Assembly: GCF_025766255.1 (NCBI RefSeq)
Contig: NW_026516777.1
Span: 1-64,000 of the forward strand
Direction: 5' to 3'
Length of the DNA: 64,000 nucleotides
From: Zychaea mexicana
Taxonomy: Eukaryota; Mucoromycota; Mucoromycetes; Mucorales; Lichtheimiaceae
The notes under the pieces are model-generated. The model saw nothing but the letters and a program-made list of their open reading frames with translations. It searched no databases and was not told the origin of the DNA. The position numbers and the translations under genes are program-made. Every line of letters starts with the position of its first letter. Within the stretch, counting starts at the first letter, position 1. Positions 43,030-55,259 of the stretch are shown one piece after another.

Positions 43030-45352
43030 ATTATTAGATACACCTGTTTTGTTTAGTTCATGTTTCCATAATATTCCCGTACACACACCCTCATCCGTAC
43101 ATACATGCTTCACTCTTTCACTTAATGCAATCTCTTCATATTAACTCATTATAAATTAATACACATACCTTTTTTTTAGTGAAATTGACATCTTGAGATA
43201 TGCAAGAAAGCTTCTGAATGTGACGTACATGGGAGTTTGACAGCTCGATGATGGCAAATGATATGATTGATATGGTCATCATCCCTATTTTCTACTGCAC
43301 TTTTTCATGGCTAATTGCCATCTTTCGCTATGGCATTCTTCGTGAATATTATCGCTTCAGCTTTTACCGCTTGCTCCAAGGGATCCGTACTGTGCGTAAT
43401 AATGTGTACATAGCTTATGCTAGATACTGTAATAACGTCCGCATATACTACATACAGAGTATGATAGAAGTATAAGCATGATTTACGTCGTGCATTGCAT
43501 TGACACTGTTGTGCTGGTATGTGCCTGTATGTCTTTTGTATGCACCTAATTATAGACACATGTTCAGTTAATACCAAGACACATACTCATGCTTTTTGAC
43601 GGACTGTGGGGTGGGGGGGGGGGCGGGGGCTGTTATGTGACGTAGGGTACTGGGAGAAGAAGAGATCCCAAGATCAACCAGGTTAGTTTACTGGACAACA
43701 TCTATGTCTGTTTTTTTGCAACACACATATCGCCACTTTGTTGCAACGCTACAAGGAGCTCCGTGTATACTCACGGTCGTACATTGAAGAGGTGTGTTTT
43801 GGGGGCGGGGGTAGAGCAAAGGAAGAAGAAATAAAGAATCCGTTAAAGGGGAACATACACGTTCATTTAAAGATAACATACGGGGCTGCATCATAAGCAA
43901 AACAGCGAATCCAAAAGTCAAAAGAACAAAAAAAAGCTTAATCGTTGAGTGGGTAAAAAAGGTGCTTTCTGATGGTTTGTATAACCGCATATAGTGACTA
44001 CTACTGGGGCAAATAAGAGAATCTATTTGAGTGCAACAGAACACCAGCGGGCATTAATCAAATACACAATGGGTTAGAACTGGATAATTACATATTATAG
44101 AAGTGAAGTGAAACGATGGTTTATGGGTCGAGCGAACGGCCCTCGGGGGGGGGGGTGGACGAGGACGAGGAGGAGTGCCTCTTGTAATAATAATAACAAT
44201 GTGTGTATATGTATGATGTACTAAGTGATTTACAGCAGCAAGAAAGCACGTGGCACTGCTTTGTGTAATCTACACAAGGTGTTAGAGAACACAAAAAGGT
44301 CTGCCGATTTTGTGACACGTCAGGAAGTTTTGTGCAAAGAAGATGGGTGTCGCTCCCTCACTCATGTTTAGTTGTAAATACATACGTGCTGTAGTAGTAG
44401 TATTTTTGTATTGGAGCACATGCTTACTAAGTGGGCGTAAAAAGCATCTCCTCCTTAATACAGAATGCCCACTTGTTGTTGTTGTTGTTGTTGTTTCTGT
44501 AGCATTTCGAGATGCATTTTTCTTTTTGGGTGGTGGTGGTGGTGGTGGTGGTTGTACACACACTCAAGTTGGGGAAAAATAAAAGGTTGATAGATGGCCA
44601 CAAGCCTTCAATTTGTGGCACCTTCTTGATGCGGATCAATCTCGACCAACCCAAAATAATAAAAAAAGGCTCTGTAATAGACCAGACCCTACATGTTCTT
44701 TTTCATTCTTCTATCATTAGCTTATTTGCTACATAATGTGTTGCTCATATCAATCATCCCTGATGACTGTGCCAGTGGGATTATCAGTTGCGTGTGCAAA
44801 GATAGGAGAAAAGTCGGGGTGGGGGGTTGAGTCGAAGAGGGGCTATGTGGGTAGTAGTAGTGGTGGTAGTAGTAGTAGTAGTAGTAGTATATGAGGACGA
44901 CGGTGTACAAGAAGATACAAGGTAACGTCAAATAGCGGTGACGTAAAGGAGCATGGATAGGTCACGCGCAACGCCATTGTGTAACCGGAATGACATCATT
45001 GGAGATGGTGGAATGGAGTTCTGGAAGTCTTTTTTCGGCTCTCTCCTGCAACTGCCCTCTTCTTTAAACCCGTTGCGACTGCTAACCGTCTCTTTTTCCG
45101 TGCAAACGAGCAACGGCAGGCAGAAAAGAGAAAGGACACATCTACCAGTGGGAGAGCAAAGACGGCTTCTTCATTTTCCCCATGACTGAGTCCACGCCTT
45201 TCTAGCGAAGGCATTAGTAGTAGCCGTACTTACTGTTCGCTGACTTTTTTTTTTTGCAACGAGCCACTTTTTTTTTTCCACTCCTCAACTCAGTTCCGAT
45301 GGGACGAACCAGGCTTTCTTGCATCCCCAAATTACGTGGCTCGCTTCCCTTT

Positions 45353-45384
<32 letters not shown>

Positions 45385-45674
45385 TCTCTCTTTCTCTTTC
45401 CAAGTCTTCACAGCAACTCTGACCTCAGCACCCAACCCCTCCCCCAATTTTCCATCACCTCAGCACCACCACCAAAAAGACCTTTTTCTCTTTGCTCTCT
45501 CTCTCTCTCTACACACCCACTCGCTCGCTTCTCTTCTCTTCTTCTTTTCGCCCCCCTCCCACCCCTTCTCCCACTCCCCAACGTCGCAAAGCTGAATCGC
45601 GCCGCGTGTTCGGTCTTTAACCTTGCTGGCTGTTCGACAATTTGCCACAAAACGACATTACGGACGATTTGTGC
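43030..45674. other. Long intergenic region with many simple repeats
   Basis: No gene recognised. Simple repeats include a G-run at 43612-43622, (TTG)n at about 44473-44493, (GTG)n at about 44529-44551 and (GTA)n at about 44852-44889. A long CT-rich promoter tract lies at 45345-45600. Short ORFs such as 43248-43475 have no domain. Confidence 0.5.
45345..45600. promoter_or_regulatory. Polypyrimidine tract upstream of the F-box gene
   Basis: About 250 bp that is largely C and T on the plus strand, including (TC)n at 45356-45377 and further CT blocks to 45580, ending about 75 bp before the F-box ATG. CT-rich tracts near start sites are typical of fungal promoters and leaders; the specific function is inferred. 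Confidence 0.45.
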
Positions 45675-47450
45675 ATGACGAGAGATGCGATCTTGGGTAG
45701 AAGCTCACCGTTGGCTGAGTGGGAACCCAAGTCGCTCAGCAGGACAACAACAGCAACGCAGCTGACGCCGTCGTGCCTGAAACGCATCTTCAACAACCTT
45801 CCCCGATCCGATTTGGTGCGCGTAGCGCTGACCTGCCGAGCATGGTCGACACCTGCACTTGAAAGGGTGTGGGCAAGCTTCAAGTTTGCACGCGAGCGAG
45901 AGTTTGAGCGCGTTTTCGCCATCATCACGCGGCGCAGCGCCTCGCGCAAGTACGGCTTGTTTGTCAAAACGCTTGAACTGGTTCATGCGGACAGAGACTT
46001 CTTTGTCAGCCCAAACATCATCCTGCTCGTCACTTCGGCTTGTCCGAACCTTGAGTCGATATCAATTACCTTTAATAATACCCGGCCTGTCGCGCCTCCT
46101 GTGAAGATGCAGCATCGACCGGTCCTACCACCTATCAAACGGACAGGAGACATGCCACCGCAGAAACAACAACAACAACAACAACCAGTACTACCATTAC
46201 CGCAACAGCATCATCTTCCTCAGCACAACAATAATAACGCACACCATCATACACCATCACAACTATTGCAACAACAACATCATAACAACAACAACATTAT
46301 TACCCCTCCTCTTCCTCGACCGCATCATTCACCGTCCACCCAACAACAACAACAACAACAGCCAGTCGTCAACATGAGCAGTAATCATTCTTCGCATACG
46401 CATCGTCAACACAATCATTCGCTCCCACTTGCGCATTTTGCACACAATTGTCGCAAACTACGGCACATTCGACTGACCTCATACTCGCCAAAGACAGACG
46501 ACTCGGTCTACGAGATGGCCAAATACCTGAAATCCGGTACGCTGGAGAGCATCATCTTTACCGGTTGCACAACCTTGCAAGGCTCGACGCTCTGCAAGCT
46601 AGCATTGACCAATCCGCAGCTACGGCACATAGAGATCATGGGCAACACTCCCGTCAGCGACCCGAGCTTGGCCACGCTTGCCGAGCACTGCGGTGCCCAC
46701 CTCGAGAGCATAAGCATTGGGAATGCGCATCACTTGACCGACATTTCCATACGCCATGTTGCCAAACGGTGCAAGAACCTGAAACAGCTGATCCTGTTCA
46801 GCAATCCCGACGGCAACAAACTGCACGAGGAAACATTGATTGAAGTGCTACGCCAGTGCACTCAGTTGCGTGTCTTGAGCCTGAGCAATGCCCGGATTCT
46901 CGGTAATCAGTTTTTTGAACTTGCAGCTACAAGAGTCGAACGGGAACTCGACGCAATTGTCGAAAGTAGTAGTCATCATCAGCATCAGCATCATCTTCTC
47001 AATAACAACAACAACAACAACAATAGTAATAATAATAGCAACAGTCATAACAACAACAACCATCATCACAACAGCAAAAACCATCCCAGACAACAACAGC
47101 AAGCACAAGCACAGCATCATCCTCATGCACCCTCCTATGGATTGCAGCGGCTCTGTTTGGGCGGAGTTCGACGAGAAGTCATCCAAGGTCCAGGCTTGGC
47201 TCGTCTCATCCAAATGAGTGCCAGCACGAATGACAGTGACGACGAAGACGATGACGATGACGACAACGACGACGATAATGTCGATGGTGATGATAACGCT
47301 AGAGAGCGCGATCGATTATTACCCACTGCTGACAACAATCTTTCGCATTTCATGGGCAGTGCGGCGCATATGCCAAAGACAACTGTGATTAGAGGAAGTT
47401 CGATCTGGTGGCAACGCCGGAAGCCAGTCTTGGACGCACACAGCAAATAA
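45675..47450 (+). CDS. F-box / leucine-rich-repeat protein
   Basis: Single-exon frame of 591 aa. The ATG at 45675 is the first in a frame that is open a little further upstream. The F-box is at residues about 30-69 (LTPSCLKRIFNNLPRSDLVRVALTCRAWSTPALERVW, in two blocks). LRR-like repeats follow in two parts (LVTSACPNLESISITF; then NCRKLRHIRLTSYS, LESIIFTGCTTLQG, NPQLRHIEIMGNTPVSD, HLESISIGNAHHLTD, CKNLKQLILFSN, CTQLRVLSLSNARI). They are interrupted by a Gln/His/Asn-rich insert (about 165-250) and a second one near 440-490, with an Asp-rich acidic run near 525-550. Such proteins are substrate receptors of SCF ubiquitin ligases: the F-box binds Skp1 and the LRRs bind substrate. The target is unknown. 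Confidence 0.83.
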   Translation: MTRDAILGRSSPLAEWEPKSLSRTTTATQLTPSCLKRIFNNLPRSDLVRVALTCRAWSTPALERVWASFKFAREREFERVFAIITRRSASRKYGLFVKTLELVHADRDFFVSPNIILLVTSACPNLESISITFNNTRPVAPPVKMQHRPVLPPIKRTGDMPPQKQQQQQQPVLPLPQQHHLPQHNNNNAHHHTPSQLLQQQHHNNNNIITPPLPRPHHSPSTQQQQQQQPVVNMSSNHSSHTHRQHNHSLPLAHFAHNCRKLRHIRLTSYSPKTDDSVYEMAKYLKSGTLESIIFTGCTTLQGSTLCKLALTNPQLRHIEIMGNTPVSDPSLATLAEHCGAHLESISIGNAHHLTDISIRHVAKRCKNLKQLILFSNPDGNKLHEETLIEVLRQCTQLRVLSLSNARILGNQFFELAATRVERELDAIVESSSHHQHQHHLLNNNNNNNNSNNNSNSHNNNNHHHNSKNHPRQQQQAQAQHHPHAPSYGLQRLCLGGVRREVIQGPGLARLIQMSASTNDSDDEDDDDDDNDDDNVDGDDNARERDRLLPTADNNLSHFMGSAAHMPKTTVIRGSSIWWQRRKPVLDAHSK

Positions 47451-50400
47451 CAGCAACAGCCTTAATATATCCCATTCCCCAAACCCCTCCCTTAGTATAT
47501 ACTCTCTCTCTCTCTCTCTCTCTTTTTCTTTTGCACCAAAAAAAAAAACAAAGGACGAAGGATGGGCATCAAGGACCCTCCTTCTTCTTGTATCTCTCCT
47601 CTTCCAATATATCACTTTGGTTTCTCTTCTCTTTCCTCTCGTGTAGCAATTGTAATTTAACACACCACTCTCTTTACTCTCCCTCTCCCCACCCATCCCC
47701 TTTGATCATCCAATGGCGGGTGTTGTATACAAAATGTTAATGGGATTTTCTTTGTGTTATTATATATATATATATATATACATATACGTCACATATATCA
47801 AGTCAATCTTTGTGTTTAGATCAAGGGGCCGGGGGATCGACCCTGAACCCACAGTAGCAGAGATCGCCACGGTCAGGATCCAATCGTGTTTGTTTGTGCC
47901 ATGTACACAATGAGCTCATAGCTTTTCTACTTGCCGCTGTTGTTGCTCTTGCTATTGTGTGGCTACTGCTGTAAGGAGGGGGACAAAATTCCATCCTATC
48001 TTGCTAACTGCTGTCACCATTCGTTGAGTTTAGACGTACGTGGCACAAATAATCCCATCGTTGGTTAGTAATTCATATTAGCCATTAGATTGCCGTTACG
48101 ACATAACTGTATATATATATATATATATGTATAAATATTTTTGTATTACAACAAGGAACCGGCCACGCTAGCATTTTTCTCAGCAACAACAGCAGTTTTT
48201 TCTCATAGATTACTTTCTAAGGTTTCCCATTCTTTTGTAATAATAAATCATAATTTAATAATGGATACCACCATTTTGTGACACAGTTCATAAGAAACGC
48301 ATTAATACACGCAGCAATACTGCTTCTTTCCAGCTTATTCTTTCTTTCTTCTTTACAATTGTATGACAAAAGGCTCTTCCGCGAATTTTTTTGTAAATGA
48401 CGAGTTATCGTCATCTCTCATGTGGTTCTTGATGTGTTTGTTATGTACAACCATCGATATATCATTCCTTTTCTTCTCCACTCCCCCCCCCTCCCAACAA
48501 AGAAAAAAATCTTCTTGGCATTTCGTCATCACATCTTGCAGATTCCACAAACACTGTAATTCTTGGTTCCGGCTATGTCTAAAGTTTTGCTGCGCATGTT
48601 TTTTATAAGCATGATAAAGTAAATTGTCATTATGATATAGAGCCATCACTATGATGCACACAGACGTCAGAGATAAGAAAGGGGGAAGGTCCGCAGAGGG
48701 CAGTAATACGTGTGACAGCCTCTTTGAGTTCACTGTAGTTCGTTCATCTAATGTGTATCAATGGTTAAAAGATATGTCAATTGTTTGCAGCAGATCTTTT
48801 CTGTCTATTAAAAGTATATATTTCATAAAGGTTAAAGTATCCTCTTTTCAAACCGTGCAGCTATTTGAATCTTACTCTTCCAAGCACGCACGCCATAATT
48901 AGGAGACTCGGTTATATTTTTTCACTTACTACTCCTACTACGTACTCCGCCAAACTCTAACCTTCTTTCTTGCATGAAAAAGACATGATGCTTTTGACAG
49001 TATCGACAATAACAGATACATATACTAGCCTATTGAGTCAACGTCAGAATAATGGATAGCGACGGCATAACGCGGCGTATACTGATATTGCTACTGCTTT
49101 TCCTTAGGCATGCTAACAGCTTCTTTGCGAGATTATATAATAACTACGTAATGATATGCACTAAGGTTTTGAGGACGGGCTCATGTTATAAATACAGCGA
49201 GATGTGCATAGAGTGTCATCACATCTACGTATGCTGATAATATTTTGCTACTGTCGATAGTAGATCCAGTTTATTACACTCGCTAGCATATCACATACAA
49301 ACACAATAAAGGGGACTGAATTTAAGAGTTCTTTAATGACAAAGCATACCATGTAGTGGTTGTACTCTAACTTCTGATATTACATATCAGAGTTCTAGAC
49401 TGTCACGTTTATGCCGATCGACATGCATAAACAATGCTGCGTCGTGCTGCCATTGCATATACTGAGTAATCATCATTTACAGAGGACTCCCACTCCATAC
49501 CCCCCCCCCTCCTCATCGATCTCAGAATGTCGCTTCGTCTCTTTCTCTCGTTCAATACATTTACCATACCAGGCCTTGAAAGAAACACCCACTCCACTAT
49601 AGCAACATTCTGTATTTTCATTGTGTGTAATATGTCTTCATGAACGCTTGCCTAGGGCTTATTTTCAAAATATGTGAGTACACTTTGTTAGTGTAAACGC
49701 ATTTAATGATGGTTTCTAGAAATTTCAAAGGTGATGCGATGATGATGACGAACTCGCAGCAATTACTATTGTGCCAGAACCTAAAAACATATGGCTTTCT
49801 ATTTCATCTGACACATGTCGAAAAAGGGAAAATCAACAAACTGCTGCATACGTCCATACTGAGAACCAATATAATAAAAAAAAACCACCGTTCCAGACCT
49901 TCTCTTCACGCGCCTTAGTATACATAATACACAATGTGTCTTTTTCTTCTTGCCTCGCCCACATATCGTCTTGGATAAAAACTTTCAGTTTAGTGATACG
50001 CACATACTTCTTTAATGATGGTGAATGTGGCTGCACGCTTTCTCGTTGCTCGGTATTCGGAAAATGGAGCCGCAGTACTTCCAGGTAATCTCACGATACT
50101 ACTGTGGATCCTTTTTTTTCTACTGTTCTTTTTCACTCGCCACATGCATTTAGCCTGGTATGCAGTGCGCATATGATACTGCAACCTTTACTTGCCTGAC
50201 AACAATTTCCCTTCATGGTGAGCAACAGATAAAAGAGCGAACAAGAATCTCAAAAAACATGCTCTACTATCATACGCCTATAACTATTTAGTATACCATA
50301 TAATGGTGATGATGATTTACATAGTGCCAGCTTTCTCTCCAGTGCAAAAGCGGTAGAGCAGACTTTGTTGTCGCTTGCACTACGCATTGTTTGCGCTGCT

Positions 50401-52057
50401 TGTCCAATCGTCTATTCAATGCTCTCTGTGGCGATGTTTGGATGTCACTCGTTCTTTTTTTTTTATTTTGAACTGAACTGAATGGTGACAATGATGATGC
50501 CGTATAGAAAACCAGTCTTGCTTTTTGTCAAGCCACACGAAGATAATGAAACTCGTCAACCATCTTCTTTGCTCGCATTATATTTTACAATTGCATCTCG
50601 CTATATCATCTATGATGCAAACATAAATTAACCTTGGAGGCAACATGTAATAAACAAAGAGAAGGGTAAGTAGAGCGCGATCGACAAATGTTTCGCGCGG
50701 ACATTTCTTTATTTGTTTACTTTACGCTTAGCTCGGATAGAAGCCGGATGCCTGGTAGTACTCCAATGAGTGAGTGCATGTGTGTGGTGGAGATCATATG
50801 AACTAAACAACAACAGCAGTGCTTTTCTTTTATACATACACATGTCTCGAAGCTGCACATGCATTCGACTATACTCCTTGTTCATATCATTACCAGGATA
50901 GTAGCAATGCAGCATGCATCGAGCAAGAATGTGGTAGCGTTAGTTTGAAACAGGTGTTATATACAATAGTCGAGTCCCTGCATCTTATACCAACTGTTAA
51001 ATAGAAAAGAAGAAGAAGCGGGAAAGGCAGAGTGCTAGCGGACACCCATAGTTTTAGTTGTAATGATTGTTAACGTTACGAAGTAATTGTATTAAGTCTA
51101 GGGTAAGGCGACATTAGTAAAAATTCGTTACGATGTGTAGATACGTGCGTGCAACTTATCTACTACACGTGTGGTACTGCTCCTACTGCGTCCACGCTAA
51201 AGTCATGCGCGCGACACAACAACAGGATATCCTCATGATGTTGGATGATAACAGCAAACCATTGCTCTTCTTCTGTGTTTGCTTCTTTGTTTGACGGGAA
51301 TACCCTTGCCCGTGACCATAGTGATTGATTGCTACTGCTGTTTGTTGTCCAGCAACAACAAGCTGTTTTCGATCAATCGAGAGAAGGAAAAAGAAGGATT
51401 CCTTTTTTCTCCGTCTCTCTCGCTCTCCATTGTGCGATCATTTTCTCCAAGGTGAGATAATAAGAACGGTGGGGGTGTGTGCTGAATTGAAAAGGATCGA
51501 CGGTATCTTTATTCCGAGGGTGTATGTTCCATGGTTAAGCACTAGTGCGGAGGTCATGCTGGCCGATGATTGCTTAGGTTTCGAAAGTTTGCTTATATCC
51601 ACCGGAAATCTTTAAGCCAGGCTTTACGAAAGGATGGGTGGCCGGATTGGGGGTATGTGGAAAGAAGGAAAAAAAAAGTTGCGTTGGGTTTTGCGCGCGT
51701 ACTTTCTATCCACATCCCCCGCGCATCTTTTCCGTCTTTTTACTTTATTTACTACTGTTATTGTTCGCTGGTAGCAGACACACACACGCACAACAGCAAT
51801 ATAGGCCGCGATCACTCTCTGCCAACAAAAGGGTAAGGTGTGGCAAATCCAGAAGCATGGCTGTGTAACCATACACTACCGCCTTGTTGCCTCCATGCAC
51901 AGCCGGAGTTCAACCAGACTAACCTTTTGCTTCTCTCGCTCTCTCTCTCTTTTTTTCGAAATGCTCCTCTCCACTCGCGTTGACATTTGCCACATTGATT
52001 TGGAATCGTCAACTTTTGCACCCACCGCTCTCGCCATTCCAACCGCACTTTCGCACA
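47451..52057. other. 4.6-kb region without a recognised gene
   Basis: Low-complexity patches: (TC)n at about 47501-47522, (TA)n at about 47761-47779 and 48112-48127, and a C-run at about 49500-49509. Many short ORFs on both strands (for example 48353-48733 minus, 49771-50088 plus) lack domains, and no convincing tRNA was found. It may contain non-coding RNA genes, or genes with many small exons that I could not assemble. Confidence 0.4.
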
Positions 52058-52296
52058 ATGCAGACAAGGAGATCGCAACAAGCTCCACCGACAGCACTCG
52101 CTTCAGACCATAGAAACGACTCCAAAGCCGGATTTACGTCTTTGCGGGGCTTCAAGTCGCCATGTCACAAAGTATAACACTCGCATATGTAGCATGAAGT
52201 AACGGAAATCATATTATCGTGCATGGCGAACTAAACGAACAATTCTAGATTTTGATCTGCGCTCATCAGCCCCGCAACAGCCATCGTCTTCTGAAG

Positions 52297-52327
<31 letters not shown>

Positions 52328-54849
52328 ACCAACCGTTACTACACCACATCAACAGCATCAGCTGCCATTACGGCAATGGATAGAACAGCAGCCGACGAAC
52401 CGCTTTGTACCGCCACGAATTCTCGAGTACGGACCTCCGGTGGGCTTAGATTCAGATACCCTCCGAATCGTCCTGGGCCTGGTGGACGTCGATTTGATTC
52501 CAATGTTACGCATAGCACTCGGCTCGTGCGTCCTGCCGACACGGCAAACACTTGTCAACCCAACTGCCGTATATGTACAATTGACAGCCGCCGTTCCAAA
52601 CTGGCAGATGACTCGCGCGCCTGACAGAACCCGCGTTCCTGTCTATGTCGTCATTTGCGAGCAGAACCACCAAGAGGTCATTGATAACTGGTTTATTGGC
52701 TACTTTGCTTACGACTATGCCCGAAAACGATCCTCAGCTGAGTACGGATCGTCCATGACTTCGAGCACTGGGTCCAAACGCACCAGGCGGGCTGAGTCAT
52801 TGTCGTCTTTGCAGCAACAGCAGCAGCAGCAGCAGCAACAACAACAACAACAACAACAGCATCAGACAGGTAATGAGCCCATTTAGACTTAACACAATGC
52901 ACCCTGTTTATAGTCAAGCGCACGTTCCTCCAAAATAAGAGGTTACATGATGATGATACTGACCGACAGAAAAACCCGCCGTCTGATAACAAAATGTTGG
53001 CCTTCCAATGCTATTCTAGATCCAGCAGCTGCTGCAGCTGCTGCCTACATGGTACCTGCATATCAAGGCTATCCTGCATCCGGCTACTATGGCCTGCCGC
53101 CGTCTCCAGCACCATACATGGCGCATTATCCACCCACTTCCCACACCACCGGGCCACCGGCTCCGACCCGATCTTCGCGCGGATATTACGAAGGTAAAGT
53201 CATTTTCTTAATTGATTGTTCTTCTTGTTCTCCTTTCGCTTTTTGCAGTGCTATTCTTTCCATTACAACACACTCTTCGTTCTCGCTCTCTCTCTGTCTC
53301 CGCTTTCGCATATCATTGCTATAATTGGACCTATCTCCGTTTCCTTTCATCATCATCATCATCATCATCATCACCTCTTATTATTACTACTATTACTGCT
53401 GTCCTTTTCTGTGTCTGGGTTTCTTTTTCCTCTCCTTTATTCCCTCTTCTTTTTTGTGTTCGATGTTGAATGCTTATTGTTTAAATCATCCTCCTCCAAA
53501 CAATACATAATATCAGGTCCGCCGCCGCCCACCATTTCCCCAACTCAAATGATGGGTTACTCTTACCGCGACCAGCCTCTTCCTCCATCCTCCGTACCTA
53601 GCAGCGAGCCAACACTGGGATATCCAAGCATACCTCCACCGCCACCTCCGCATGCTGAACTCAGTGATGAGGACGCTGCTGCAGCCGCTGCCGCCATGAG
53701 TCAGATGGGCCATCCTCAGTCAGGTGTTTTGGCCCATGCAGCAGACCCATCAGCAGCCGCAGCCGCTGGCTTGCAGCCCTACATGATGCAGCAGCTCACT
53801 CCACCGTCAATACAGCAGCAAAATCCACCGCCATTATCCCATCATCACCACCAGCACCACCAGCAACATCCACAACACGAACAACATCCAAACATTTCCG
53901 ACACTACTCCTACTAGCACCTCAGCTGCCGCTGGATCGAGTATGGAGCTTATTGCTCCAGCTCCCCCATCAGCAACAACAACAACAGCACCAGGAGGAGG
54001 AGGAGGAGGACCGTCATTAGCGCCTTCCAGCACGACCCCGTCGACGTCGCCGACCTCTGGCCAAGCAGGAGCAGCACCCCTTTACGATCCTTACGCGCAC
54101 ATTCTCAACAAGGCGAATCTCCATGTCGAAGGCAATCTCGAAGACATGCTCGCGAATTGGACACCCGAGGAATGGCAGAATCAGCGACGTCTCGTTCAGT
54201 TTTGGCGGCGACAACAAGGCAACGAGGTGATTTGTAGTTTTGCACCCATTGCTCAGAGCGAACGGCCTCAGCAACAAAACATGATTGTCGTCTCATGTAT
54301 CTATTGGCGGGAACATAACGATTATTTCATCACGTCCGTCGACTGCATTTATCTGTTGGAAAGCTTGATTGGTGTTCGGTTTACGGTCGAGGAAAAGAAT
54401 CGGATACGTCGCAATTTGGAAGGCTTCCGCCCATTGACTGTTAGCAAGTTGCGGCAGGACAGTGCTGATTTCTTTAAGCTCATCATGGCGTTTCCAAACC
54501 CAAAGCCCAGAAATATTGAAAAAGATGTGAGTCTGTTAATACCGTGGAATGAGGACTCTATGACTTGGGAAAGACATTAATGCTCATCACGACACTTTAA
54601 TGATACCAGGTCAAGGTGTTTCTGTGGCGATCGCTGGCTATGGCACTCAAAAAGATTATTAGCAAATACACAGCAAGTTACAGTAGCACTGCAAGTGTCA
54701 ATCTCGAAGCACTCGGCACTTCGTTCCCAGGGTGTTCCGACCCAGGCGAAGGCGGCAGTAGCAGTAGCAGCGGACAGCCACAACAACCAGCAACATCATC
54801 CTCATCTCAGCAATTACAACAACCTCCTTCACCGCACGAAGAATCATAG
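52058..54849 (+). CDS. Medusa-like transcriptional regulator (DUF7082 domain)
   Basis: Exons assigned with confidence: about 52283-52866 (PPRILEYGPPVG, an Ig-like region to QTG), ?-53193 (YMVPAYQGYPASGYYG), 53517-54526 and 54610-54849. The conserved C-terminal block spans the last two: NLEDMLANWTPEEWQNQRRL, CIYWREHNDYFITSVDCIYL, IRRNLEGFRPLTVSK, FPNPKPRNIEKD, then VKVFLWRSLAMALKKIISKY. I recognise this as the DUF7082 region of fungal Medusa/Ren1-type developmental regulators. The rest is Gln-, Pro-, Ala- and His-rich, as in transcription factors. The first exon (ATG 52058) and the joins between 52150 and 53040 could not be resolved in phase; a micro-exon or a different start is possible. The intron at 53194-53516 is unusually long (323 nt). 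Confidence 0.75.
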
Positions 54850-55259
54850 AACACTATTACTTACTACTCTACTACTACTACTACTACTACTACTATTGCT
54901 ATTGTACTACTTACTATTTTTTCATAGATTTTACTTTTTATTTCATGATATGTTTAAGCATCTCTTCTACTCAGTAGTTTTCTATTATTCTATTCTTACT
55001 TATATGTCTACCTATCTATCTACCTATCTACCTACCTTTATTATTCTTACGTTATTAACTAATATATTACGCCAAATTTTCTCTGTATTAAACAAAAACA
55101 ATTTACATGGGTTTTTGACGTCGATTTAAGACAATGAATATGAAACCCACGCCCAAGAGAGAAAATTGAAGCATGGCTGTGCTAGAGCATCCATTTTCTT
55201 ATTCGGATTCTTTTAATCATCTCTACTTTTAACATATAACAGTTTCTCAATTATATACA
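54850..55259. other. Intergenic
   Basis: Contains a (CTA)n tract at about 54866-54894 and TATC-type repeats near 55008-55035. Promoter of the glutathione reductase gene at the right end. Confidence 0.5.

Noticed and set aside
44282..44654. Thr/Asn/Pro-repeat ORFs
   Set aside because: Products of (TTG)n and (GTG)n microsatellites.
45254..45678. ORFs of 113 and 119 codons, Ser/Leu/Phe-rich
   Set aside because: Translations of a CT-rich simple tract.
47815..47890. tRNA-like stretch
   Set aside because: No consistent acceptor, D, anticodon and T arms could be folded; lacks a proper GGTTCGANTCC box.
48353..48733. 126-codon minus-strand ORF
   Set aside because: No recognisable motif or splice context.
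53216..53516. Start of a long ORF upstream of the Medusa-like exon
   Set aside because: Phe/Leu/His-rich translation of a pyrimidine- and CAT-rich intron; the true exon begins at 53517.
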